A stretch of 40,305 nucleotides of DNA, from contig JAQTNW010000031.1 of NCBI GenBank assembly GCA_028713655.1, forward strand, positions 1-40,305, in the 5' to 3' direction. The notes beneath the pieces are model-generated. The model was not told the origin of the DNA, ran no database searches, and saw only the letters and a program-made list of their open reading frames with translations. Positions 14,921 through 23,054 of the stretch are shown piece by piece. How positions within the stretch are numbered: the stretch's first letter is position 1; each line of letters starts with the position of its first letter. The translations under genes and the position numbers were made by a program. This stretch comes from Candidatus Methylacidiphilales bacterium. GTDB lineage: Bacteria; Verrucomicrobiota; Verrucomicrobiia; Methylacidiphilales; JAAUTS01.

Positions 14921-16537
14921 TTAGAATAGGGCCGGTTGGCTCAATGGTTTTATTGGCGACACTTTAACAGCAGATGCCCGCTTCAATTCGGCACACAAAG
15001 CGTCGAATTGCGCACGGGCCTTTTCTATCCCGTTCCTGGGCTTGACGTCCTGGGCGGCCAACCTTGCATCGATCTCGTCCAGCAACGGATAAATCCCGCC
15101 AAAATGCAAAGCCCTGCCTTTCGCAGCAGCCAACGTACATGGAAGAATTTCAGTCAGGTTGCTGAATTCAAACGCGTATCGGAGATACCAATCCTTCTGG
15201 CCGGCGGCACCCCAGTCATCCAGGGCGATATGAGTCCGATGCAGAACGGCAAATGCATGATAGCGCAATAGATAGTCCTCCAGCAAAGAGTCGCCGGCAT
15301 AAAGCGCACAGGCATCCCGTACTTTGCGCAACGTGGCGAGATCATCCGCGCTTAGATCTGCCAGCCCCCCCTCGCCCAGCGCAGGAGCCTCCGGAAGCCA
15401 CTCAGCAAATGGGTCCGTAAGATCATCCGGGGTATTTGCTTTGCCGTCCTTGCCGTTTGGACCAAAAATCACGAACTGGACATCTGTTTCAATTCCGATG
15501 CCGTGACCGCGCACATCCCGCAATCCGATGGTTGTGAGGTCCAGGCTCGCGCGCTGAAGATCGGGAACCGTGGAACTGCGCCGAAAGCCATCGGCAAACT
15601 GAGCCAGTGCTTCTTTCGGTTTGCCTGTCAACAAAAAGGTGTAGGCACGAATCCGTGAAGCGGCTGGAGTATCGCCCGCCTGCTGTCGCACCGTCTCCAA
15701 GGCGCGCTCGCGATTGGGGAGTGACGGGTATCCCACGGTGTCCATGGGATTGACAGCGCCGCCCGCGGGGCCCGATTGCTGGAACACCAGAAATTGATTC
15801 GCGCGATCCACGTTCTTATCCAAAGCACTGAGAATGTTGGCGGCAAAGGCAACAGTTTCGTTGAAAGCCTGCGGATTGGGAGCTATGTCCAGACAGAGGT
15901 GGGCGGCCTTTGCCGCTTCCGCCAAATCCCCCTTCCGGGCAAGTATCTCGGTAATACTTCTCTGAGCGGGAAACCAGGCGTCGAGCCTCTCCGGATGCTC
16001 CTCCAAAATACGCTCATAAAGAGACAAGGCATCGTCGGGCTTGTGTGCGTCATTTGCCGCTTGGGCCTTCCTGAAAAGCGTATCGGCAATACCCGAACGG
16101 GCATCATTGGCTCTTGCGGGATATTCCGTTGAAATACGCTCATAAAGATGCAACGCATCGTCTAATCTGCGCTCGTCATTTGCCACCTGAGCCTGCCTGA
16201 AAAAGGTATCGGCAATGCCTGAGCGGGCATCATTGGCCCTTTCGGGGTGTTCGGCTAAAATGCGTTCGTAAATATGCAGGGCGTCGTCAAACCTGCGCTC
16301 GTCTTTTGCCACTTGAGCTTTTCCAAAAATCGTATCGACAATGCCTGAGCGGGCATCATTGGCTCTTTCGGGATGTTCGGTTGAAATACGTTCATAAATG
16401 TGCTGGGCATCGTCAAACCTGCGCTCGTTTCTCGCCTTTTGCGCCTCCTGGAACAAATCCTTGACGGGATCGGGCGCACACCATGCGAACGGGTTTGAGA
16501 GGCAGACCAGAAGAAAGATCAGGGTGAATCGCTTCAT
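14921..16537 (-). CDS. Secreted TPR-repeat protein
   Basis: The 538-residue protein has a signal peptide (MKRFTLIFLLVCLSNPFAWC). Residues 31-190 hold four nearly identical 42-residue helical units, each with (F/L/P)DDA..(I/L)YERI..E(H/Y)P and mostly ANDARSGI. These are TPR-like and should bind other proteins. The C-terminal 330 residues include a GPNGKDGKANTPDDLTDP segment that looks like a short Asp-rich loop, perhaps calcium-binding; the rest is not recognised. The start codon overlaps the previous gene by 4 bp (ATGA), so the two are translationally coupled. It probably works as a scaffold with the propeller proteins encoded on either side. Confidence 0.85.
   Translation of the reverse strand: MKRFTLIFLLVCLSNPFAWCAPDPVKDLFQEAQKARNERRFDDAQHIYERISTEHPERANDARSGIVDTIFGKAQVAKDERRFDDALHIYERILAEHPERANDARSGIADTFFRQAQVANDERRLDDALHLYERISTEYPARANDARSGIADTLFRKAQAANDAHKPDDALSLYERILEEHPERLDAWFPAQRSITEILARKGDLAEAAKAAHLCLDIAPNPQAFNETVAFAANILSALDKNVDRANQFLVFQQSGPAGGAVNPMDTVGYPSLPNRERALETVRQQAGDTPAASRIRAYTFLLTGKPKEALAQFADGFRRSSTVPDLQRASLDLTTIGLRDVRGHGIGIETDVQFVIFGPNGKDGKANTPDDLTDPFAEWLPEAPALGEGGLADLSADDLATLRKVRDACALYAGDSLLEDYLLRYHAFAVLHRTHIALDDWGAAGQKDWYLRYAFEFSNLTEILPCTLAAAKGRALHFGGIYPLLDEIDARLAAQDVKPRNGIEKARAQFDALCAELKRASAVKVSPIKPLSQPALF
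15968..16447 (-). repeat. Four 126-bp internal coding repeats in the TPR gene
   Basis: The unit is 42 codons. Successive units start with FDDA at residues 41 and 83, LDDA at 125 and PDDA at 167, and the DNA of units 1-3 is highly similar (for example GCATCATTGGC recurs near 16110, 16228 and 16354). This points to recent tandem duplication inside the gene. Confidence 0.8.
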
Positions 16538-18708
16538 TTGGATTGGGCCTTGTCAGCGGAGTTCAACCCCATTCCGTGCGGCAGGTAGGATAGCCAATCG
16601 ATAAACAGGTTGACGGGGTCTCCGCCATCACCCGAAATAATAATCTTGCTTAGCCTGCTGGTCTGAAACTGTGCAATTTGTTTTCCCAACAGCTTGTCGA
16701 AAGGAACGACAACCGTCCGGTATTCGGAGCTGATGGCGCCTTCGCGCACACCCTCATGAATGACTCCAATCCGATCCGTGGTTGTCGCTTCGGAGAGCTC
16801 TGGTGCATCGCGAAGTTGCACATACAACTCCTTCGGCGGAGGACCGTCAGCAGACCTGACGCCAAATGAAAGCGCCTCGTATCCGGTGATGTCACCACCG
16901 CTCCAAGGCGGTATATCAATGCTTATGGACCAGGGTCCATGGCCTGCATGAATGCGCAAGGCACCCGTGGGTCCCTTGTGAAGTTCGTTTGGATTGGGAA
17001 CGGATTCCGTCGTGATGTCACCCTCGGCCTTGACTGCAATTTTATCGTGGTAGTACCCCCAAAAAACCCAGCTCTGAACTTCAGGATAGAGGCCGACAAC
17101 GCCCACCGCTCCCTGCCGGGTGCCGCCCGCATAGGATGCGGTGACTCCGATGGCGAGACGGCCCGGCCACGAAGGACGCCAGTCATCCTGCTTCTCCTGA
17201 TGACTCATCGGCTGATAATAGAATGAGAATCCATAAACCCCATCGCCTGCGGCGCCATCCTCGTGCTTGCCATCGTCAAATAACGGCGATGCGGACGAGC
17301 CGCCGAAACGGCTGAGATCGGCGGTGACCGAAAGCGGGGGAGCCGGCTTGAGAGGCAGGCGGGCCGTGATGGTCATCTGGTTACTGCGATAGGGCGCGGC
17401 AAGATCGCCAAATCGCAGGCATAGATCGCTTGCGGCCTTGGCAGTGTTGTTTTTTGAACGTTCAAATTCCTCGAACGCAAGACGGAGGTCGTCGGATATC
17501 TTTCGGGTATCTTTTAGTGGCTGAAACGCGGCGGGAGTGATGTTCACAACCGGGACTGTTTCGTCAGGACGTCCAATCAGAAGTGATTCGTTGATGGCCG
17601 CGTAGAAGATTGTGCCGTTGGCATTCGGCCGAACGGATGCGCCTTCCTTGACAAAGGCTCCGACCGGCAAGCCGTTGATGGCACGGTTGGTGGAGAGCTC
17701 ATCGGTCGAGAAAACAAGTCCAAGCTTGGACGTATTGTAAAGGCAGAGACTCAGCACATCGGCATTGGGGCCCCATGTTGCGGCAACGGAAGCCCAGCCC
17801 GTTTCCTTGGATCCCAGCAATTTGATTTCAGGAGTGAATTCAGCCATATCAATACGGTAGAGACCACTGTCGGAAGTTGCAATATACAGGTTGTCCTGGC
17901 GGCCGAGAGCAAAGGCCATGTCCGTGAATAACGCGTCATGCATGACCTCGATAACAGGCTCCCCCAACGAATTGCAACCGTAGAGATTCTGGACATCGGG
18001 CTCCTCTTTTGACGAACCCGTCAGATACACCTTCATGGAATACCGTTCGGGGGCCAAAAGGCGCCGAAAAAAATATCCGGCATCCAACACATCCCATGTC
18101 CTGCCGCCATCGCGGCTGCGCGATATTCCAGCGCCCGCCGCGCCATGGACCGCGAGCACGGTTTTGTGAGCGGTATCCGCAGGATAAATAATGAGGTCCA
18201 CGGTTGAATCGGCAGCCATGCCATTGGCCTTGGTTCCCACTTGGGTAAAGGTCTTGCCATTGTCGTTTGTGATCCATACCCCCCTGGACTGGCTGGCGAG
18301 ATAAAACGCGCCTATTTCCGTGGGATGAAACTCGACTTTTTGGATGACACCCACCTTTTCAGCACTTGCCTCCGGCAGGGCTTTCCATGTGAGTCCCGCA
18401 TCATCGCTGAAAAACAAACCCGTCCGGGTCGCCGCTATGACGCGTTGTGACAGGAATGGGTGAGGAAAAACACTAACCACTTGTTTTAAGTCAGCATTCT
18501 GGCTCCACGCGAGCTTAAGTGGAGGATAGACCGCCGTGTCGCAAAATAAAGGCGGAGGTCCTTGGGACTTCGGGGCTGGCGCTTGAACCGGGACAGGCTT
18601 CGATTTTGCAGCCGGCGAAGGTACTGGCGCTGTCGCAGGTGCGGCCAGAGCGGCTCCTGTAAAAAGAAGAGCGGCAGCAAAAATAGAGGGGCGGAAACAG
18701 CGCATCAT
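16534..18708 (-). CDS. Secreted Asp-box beta-propeller protein with C-terminal carbohydrate-binding-like domain
   Basis: The 724-residue protein has a signal peptide (cut near residue 22) and a Pro/Ala/Lys-rich linker to about residue 52. An N-terminal propeller carries Asp-boxes SDDAGLTW, TNDNGKTF and SRDGGRTW. A middle beta-sandwich has FDDGKHEDGAAGDGVYGFSF, typical of bacterial Ig-like/CARDB-type modules next to propellers. The last 170 residues (GPWSISIDIPPWSGGDITGYEALSFGVRS ... LFIDWLSYLP, quoted in part) resemble CBM11/CIA30 jelly-roll domains. Function is unknown; binding to a surface glycan or protein is more likely than catalysis. It overlaps both neighbours by 4 bp, so it is co-translated with the caspase-like and TPR genes. 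Confidence 0.8.
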   Translation of the reverse strand: MMRCFRPSIFAAALLFTGAALAAPATAPVPSPAAKSKPVPVQAPAPKSQGPPPLFCDTAVYPPLKLAWSQNADLKQVVSVFPHPFLSQRVIAATRTGLFFSDDAGLTWKALPEASAEKVGVIQKVEFHPTEIGAFYLASQSRGVWITNDNGKTFTQVGTKANGMAADSTVDLIIYPADTAHKTVLAVHGAAGAGISRSRDGGRTWDVLDAGYFFRRLLAPERYSMKVYLTGSSKEEPDVQNLYGCNSLGEPVIEVMHDALFTDMAFALGRQDNLYIATSDSGLYRIDMAEFTPEIKLLGSKETGWASVAATWGPNADVLSLCLYNTSKLGLVFSTDELSTNRAINGLPVGAFVKEGASVRPNANGTIFYAAINESLLIGRPDETVPVVNITPAAFQPLKDTRKISDDLRLAFEEFERSKNNTAKAASDLCLRFGDLAAPYRSNQMTITARLPLKPAPPLSVTADLSRFGGSSASPLFDDGKHEDGAAGDGVYGFSFYYQPMSHQEKQDDWRPSWPGRLAIGVTASYAGGTRQGAVGVVGLYPEVQSWVFWGYYHDKIAVKAEGDITTESVPNPNELHKGPTGALRIHAGHGPWSISIDIPPWSGGDITGYEALSFGVRSADGPPPKELYVQLRDAPELSEATTTDRIGVIHEGVREGAISSEYRTVVVPFDKLLGKQIAQFQTSRLSKIIISGDGGDPVNLFIDWLSYLPHGMGLNSADKAQSK

Positions 18709-19724
18709 GGGTTCGGGGGCGCAGGCTGGCCCAGGACCGTGTGTGCGGCAAGGTAACCGGGATCGCCCGGTTTCTGGCCAAGAATGGGCTGCAAGCCTTT
18801 GTCGCCGATTTCAGAGACGCCGATTGCCTGGCCGCAGTCTTCCAGCAGGGCGTGTTCGTCAACCACGCGCCGGCTGGACCAGTCTTCAGTGATCTGGCCG
18901 CCGGGCGGCAGCACATCGACTATGGCGTCGGCGGCGGCGCGGTCGCTGGCGGGATCAAGTTTGCGTATCGTCAGGCCCGAATACAATTTTTCAAATATCT
19001 CAATCGTTTCCTTGCCGCTCGCCTTCCAGACGGTGGGGCCGTCCGAATGAATATCGCTGGTCAGTTGCCAGCGGGATATCCAGAGCGCGGTCTGCTGCGC
19101 GGTCCAGTTATAGGCTTCCAACATCGTGATTGTTCCGTTCTTGTCGGCGTCGGCCTGTTTCGATTCGAGTCCGCGCAAAAAGAATTCGGCAAAAACCGGT
19201 TCCTCGAGTTCCGTCGGGCTGGTGGCGGTGATGTTCACGCGATTCGGCGAAGCGAGTGTTTTCAGGAAATCACCCGAACTGGCGCTGAAATTGAGAATGA
19301 CCTGGCTTTTTGCCTGCAATCCGGAAAGCGCGTCAGCGAGTTGTTGAACCGTCAGGTCCGGCCCTCGCAGGGTGAGGGTGGGCGCGGTCTGGGTGATTTC
19401 ACCATGTCCGACGATGAAGAGGATGAATTGATCCTGCGGTTTCGAGCGTTTTGCAAATTTTCCAATGGCATCAATGATGGCGCCCGCAGTTGCAGCATCT
19501 CCGGAAAGCACCGTGACATTGCCGGCAGGCACGCCGTTGCTTTTCGTCAGGACCGTTTGAAAGCGGGCCAGCCAATCGCTGTACCAACGGGAATAAGGTT
19601 CCTGGCCGGCCAACCCGCCAACAAGCAGGGCGTGGCACTGTCCGGGTTCGGCTGGTTGGGCGGGAGCGGCTTGTGCGGCGGCAAAAAAGCCGAGGCACAA
19701 GCAGGGAAGCAGGCGCGTGATCAT
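18705..19724 (-). CDS. Exported caspase/C13-peptidase-like protein lacking the catalytic cysteine
   Basis: A signal peptide (1-19) precedes a caspase-like Rossmann fold. The catalytic histidine is kept: His107 in FIVGHGE at the end of a strand. At the place where a legumain/caspase-type enzyme has its cysteine the protein reads VILNFSASSGDFL (residues 142-154), with no Cys. It is therefore likely a pseudo-peptidase that binds rather than cuts, unless a serine at 147-150 substitutes. DADKNGTITMLE at 192-203 has the spacing of an EF-hand-type loop. It overlaps the next gene by 4 bp and follows the DUF4159 gene by 14 bp. Confidence 0.7.
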   Translation of the reverse strand: MITRLLPCLCLGFFAAAQAAPAQPAEPGQCHALLVGGLAGQEPYSRWYSDWLARFQTVLTKSNGVPAGNVTVLSGDAATAGAIIDAIGKFAKRSKPQDQFILFIVGHGEITQTAPTLTLRGPDLTVQQLADALSGLQAKSQVILNFSASSGDFLKTLASPNRVNITATSPTELEEPVFAEFFLRGLESKQADADKNGTITMLEAYNWTAQQTALWISRWQLTSDIHSDGPTVWKASGKETIEIFEKLYSGLTIRKLDPASDRAAADAIVDVLPPGGQITEDWSSRRVVDEHALLEDCGQAIGVSEIGDKGLQPILGQKPGDPGYLAAHTVLGQPAPPNP

Positions 19725-19738
19725 GGTTAATATCAGTT

Positions 19739-20722
19739 CTAGTGGCTCAGGAAATAGATGATGATGTTGATGCCCATCTTGATCGCCTGCGTGTTCTTTT
19801 CAGGAGTAAACCAGGCGAAACACCAGCCGCAATGAATATCCCCCGCGCTCAACCAGGTCATGATCCGACCGGTGCCGGGTTCAAACAACCCATACGCGCC
19901 ATGGGGAATGCCTTGCATGTGCGGACAGCCTTCCGGGAAATCAAAGTAGTTATGGAAAATCTCATGGTCATACGGGATCTTGCGCATCGGGTTGTCAGGA
20001 TAAAGCTTGTTGATCAAATCCGAATAACACCGGAAGAATGCATCCGTATCGTTGCCGCCTCCCACGCCCATGCAGTCGTCGGCCAGAATAAATCCGCCGC
20101 GTTCGAGAAATTCATGGAGATTCTTCTCCTCATTGGGCGGCAGCCGGAACGAACCGCCCGCGGTCATGAACACAAACGGATTCAGGCACATCTCGTCGAA
20201 GTCGCTGAGCCGTACGATTTTCGGCTCCATGCTGACATTGATATTCGTCAGCCGTTTCAATTCACGCCGCAAAACGGCATCGCCTTGCGGGCTGATGTCC
20301 CAATGTTTCCCCGTGCCATCCACGGTGACAAACTGCAGGCGCGGGAATACGAATTTGCCGGTTTCAACCGTTTTTTCACCCCGCGCTGTCGAAGCAGTCG
20401 CCATCAACCCCGCAAGCGATGAGAGTGCGACGCCGCCCGCCACCTGTGTGCTCAATTTGAGAAAATTACGGCGGGTGAGCATTTCGATATGTTCCAGGCC
20501 GCCTGCAATTTCTTCCATCGTGCGTTTATAAGCATCCGTGTTCTTGATTTCATCGAAGCCGGTCATCGGCGGATGGCCGGGTTCGTCCAAAGAATGTCCC
20601 AGCAAAACCTCCTCGTGAGAGGGGACGCCTGCGTACATGGAAAATTCCGGTTCTCCGGTTGTTTTTTGAAGACTTTCCGGATTGGACGTTTTCTGTCTGG
20701 CACGATATTTGGCTTTGTTCAT
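19739..20722 (-). CDS. DUF4159 protein with Tat-like signal
   Basis: The C-terminal 210 residues match the DUF4159 type: FVFPRLQFVTVDG, a strand-helix Rossmann-like fold, NPFVFMTAGGSFRLPPNE, RGGFILADDC, HEIFHNYFDFPEG, and a hydrophobic end. DUF4159 genes are usual partners of MoxR/VWA operons; their biochemical role is unknown. A twin-arginine motif LTRRNFLKLS sits at residues 82-91, far from the N-terminus. ATG 20722 (327 residues) has AAAGGG upstream and is preferred over TTG 20743; ATG 20482 would give a textbook Tat signal peptide but would leave 280 bp unused in a compact operon. If the long form is right, about 80 residues stay in the cytoplasm. Confidence 0.8.
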   Translation of the reverse strand: MNKAKYRARQKTSNPESLQKTTGEPEFSMYAGVPSHEEVLLGHSLDEPGHPPMTGFDEIKNTDAYKRTMEEIAGGLEHIEMLTRRNFLKLSTQVAGGVALSSLAGLMATASTARGEKTVETGKFVFPRLQFVTVDGTGKHWDISPQGDAVLRRELKRLTNINVSMEPKIVRLSDFDEMCLNPFVFMTAGGSFRLPPNEEKNLHEFLERGGFILADDCMGVGGGNDTDAFFRCYSDLINKLYPDNPMRKIPYDHEIFHNYFDFPEGCPHMQGIPHGAYGLFEPGTGRIMTWLSAGDIHCGWCFAWFTPEKNTQAIKMGINIIIYFLSH

Positions 20723-20761
20723 GTGTTTTGCCCTTTGTTCCAATCTACGCCGATTCCCGCC

Positions 20762-23050
20762 CTATGCCAGCCCGGATCTGCGCCGGATAATCCATTCCGC
20801 CGCCATGAGTCCGAACGCCAGCACAAACAAAAAAGGCATGTCCCAAATTTCCCTGTCATCGGATTTCATTCCCGCAAATCGCGCCCCCTGCACGGACTTT
20901 GCGATCTCAGCCGGCAATTCCCCCGCCTCGCCAAAGCCAAAATAACGGCCGCCGGCAATCTTCGCCATTGCCCGCAAGGCATCCTCTTTCAGCCCGGCGT
21001 CCGCGGATTCCACCGTTGGTTCCGAGACGCGAAAGTCCGTTTCCACCGGCTTCAAATCCCAGTCATCGACGTGCACCGCAACACGATAATCCCCTTCTTC
21101 CTGCGGGACATACCGGGCCTGGTAAACGCCTTCTTCCGACAGTATCCAATCCATGGACACGTCTTCATGATTGCCTAGCGGATCGGTGACCGTGGCAGTA
21201 ATGACAGCATCATTGACGGGCTGCAAATCCTTCGCGAGGGCTGTTGCGCGGATGATCACAGGTTTGCTGGGAGCATAGACATCGGCATCGGTTTCGGCGG
21301 TAAGCCGTTCCTTCGCCCCGATGGCAAGCCAGCGGACCAGTTGTTTCCAAAATTTTTCATGGAACTCCACGCTTGAGGGGACAGACACGCGCCAGTACCA
21401 CGAACCTCCCGACGTAAATGCAGCCACGCGCCCCACCCCGTAGTTTTGGACTGCAAACACGGGCTTGTTGTCCGACTCCCGTGTCAACAGCGTCAATGCG
21501 CCCGCCTTCACTCCCGCAACCGGCGTGATGCCTATCAACGGCGGCGCCTGGCTCCAAAGTGTGCGATTCGCCTCGGGATCCAGCGAAAGGCGCATCACCG
21601 GATGGACGCCAATGCCCTGCATGATGTGCGCCTTGTATTGTTCATCGGAGTACGGCCCATCGTTGGGAGTGATCTGCATGGGCAGCATCTGGGCAACAGG
21701 CGTGCCGACATATTTGCCGAGCCCGAACGAATTGACGCCGCCGAGCATCAGCAAACCGCCGCCGCGGACACGGACGAACTCTTCCAACATGGCCAGTTGC
21801 GCGGGGGTGAAATAAGAAGCCTCGATGTCGCCGAGGATAACAGCCTGGAAAGCGTAGAGTTGCTCTACGGTGGTTGGAAATCCCTTTGCCAAATACGCCT
21901 CGTTTGCGTTCGCGCCCTGCACATAAAAACGCTGGTCTCCGAGCCGCAACAACCCGACAAGCCTGAAATCGCGGTCACCATACAACGCGCGGCGCAGGAA
22001 CCGGTATTCCATGCGCGGGCTTCCCTCAACGTAAAGCACGGGGAGACGGTCGTCCTGAATCTCCAGGACAAACTCACGGGTATTGTTATCCACGTTCTTC
22101 TCATTTTTCCCGGGTGGAATGGCAATGCGGTAGGTTGCGGTGCCTTCATGGTCGGGCGTGAAAACCAGCTTCACTTGTTCGAGATCCGTGTCCGGGCTTG
22201 GTTCGACTTTGCGCGTCGCAATCGCTATCTGCCCGCGGTTCACGATCAGATCAAACGGTTCCTTGTAACCCGTATGCCGCACCGTCACCTGCACCTCAAC
22301 CTCCGTGTTGCGCCGGACGCGCTTCGGCGCAACAATGCGCACCACTTCATAGTCGTTCGGCGGATTTGGATTTCCCAACCCGATCACATACAAGGGAACA
22401 CCGCGCGCTTTGAGCAATGCGGCGGCATCCTCGGTGGAACCGCCCGTGTTGCGTCCGCCATCCGTGAGCAACACCACCGCCCCCAGCGGCATTCCGCGCA
22501 ACTCCGATTCCATGTCACGGACTCCGCGAAAAATATTCGTGAACAGCCCGTCGGGTTTCAACTGGTCCGTGGCCGTAATCCGGCGCACATCCTGGTCGAA
22601 TCCATAAACCAGCACTTTCCCGCTGCGGTTCAACGCTTTGAGGAGACCTTCGTTTTTCGTTCCTTCGCCCTGCAACAACTGCCGCGCCGCATCCATGCGT
22701 GAGATGGGGTCGGCTTTATCCGGCGTTATCACATCCGTGACAGCCATCGAGCGTGACGTATCCACCAATACCGCCGTAAACACATCGCCGCGTCCGTGCA
22801 TCAAACGCATCGCCGGAATGCCCAACAGAAACAACAAAACGGTCACAAGCGCAATCCGCAAGGCCAGGACCGTCCGCCATGCGGTTATTGTCGTCCGCTT
22901 TGTCACCAAGCGATAGGCAAGCCATACGACGACAATCAACGCCAGCAACACCAACAACAGCGCCTGCGGCGGAATGCGTCCGATAAAGGTCAGTTGGCCT
23001 TCGCGGAACAGATCCGGAGGCAAATTAAAAAGTGTTTCGAACCAGCGCAT
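20762..23050 (-). CDS. Membrane-anchored VWA protein with glutamine-amidotransferase-like domain
   Basis: Two N-terminal membrane helices (residues about 30-48 and 61-78) precede a von Willebrand A domain with a MIDAS motif, VDTSRSM, and the strand VVLLTDGGRNTGG. A beta-sandwich region follows, then a class-I-glutamine-amidotransferase-like segment (VLYVEGSPRMEYRFLRRAL to GGGLLMLGG, GVGRVAAFTSGG), and a last membrane helix near the C-terminus (FLFVLAFGLMAAEW). This order is known from MoxR-linked VWA proteins of Planctomycetes and Verrucomicrobia. ATG 23050 (MRWFETLF) is preferred because it starts 5 bp after the upstream stop; an upstream ATG at 23107 would overlap the previous gene by 53 bp. 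It should be a metal-dependent adaptor acted on by the MoxR ATPases. Confidence 0.88.
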   Translation of the reverse strand: MRWFETLFNLPPDLFREGQLTFIGRIPPQALLLVLLALIVVVWLAYRLVTKRTTITAWRTVLALRIALVTVLLFLLGIPAMRLMHGRGDVFTAVLVDTSRSMAVTDVITPDKADPISRMDAARQLLQGEGTKNEGLLKALNRSGKVLVYGFDQDVRRITATDQLKPDGLFTNIFRGVRDMESELRGMPLGAVVLLTDGGRNTGGSTEDAAALLKARGVPLYVIGLGNPNPPNDYEVVRIVAPKRVRRNTEVEVQVTVRHTGYKEPFDLIVNRGQIAIATRKVEPSPDTDLEQVKLVFTPDHEGTATYRIAIPPGKNEKNVDNNTREFVLEIQDDRLPVLYVEGSPRMEYRFLRRALYGDRDFRLVGLLRLGDQRFYVQGANANEAYLAKGFPTTVEQLYAFQAVILGDIEASYFTPAQLAMLEEFVRVRGGGLLMLGGVNSFGLGKYVGTPVAQMLPMQITPNDGPYSDEQYKAHIMQGIGVHPVMRLSLDPEANRTLWSQAPPLIGITPVAGVKAGALTLLTRESDNKPVFAVQNYGVGRVAAFTSGGSWYWRVSVPSSVEFHEKFWKQLVRWLAIGAKERLTAETDADVYAPSKPVIIRATALAKDLQPVNDAVITATVTDPLGNHEDVSMDWILSEEGVYQARYVPQEEGDYRVAVHVDDWDLKPVETDFRVSEPTVESADAGLKEDALRAMAKIAGGRYFGFGEAGELPAEIAKSVQGARFAGMKSDDREIWDMPFLFVLAFGLMAAEWIIRRRSGLA

Positions 23051-23054
23051 AAGT

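Noticed and set aside
21446-22702. A 418-codon plus-strand frame
   Set aside because: It is antisense to the VWA gene, whose MIDAS and membrane features are clear on the minus strand.
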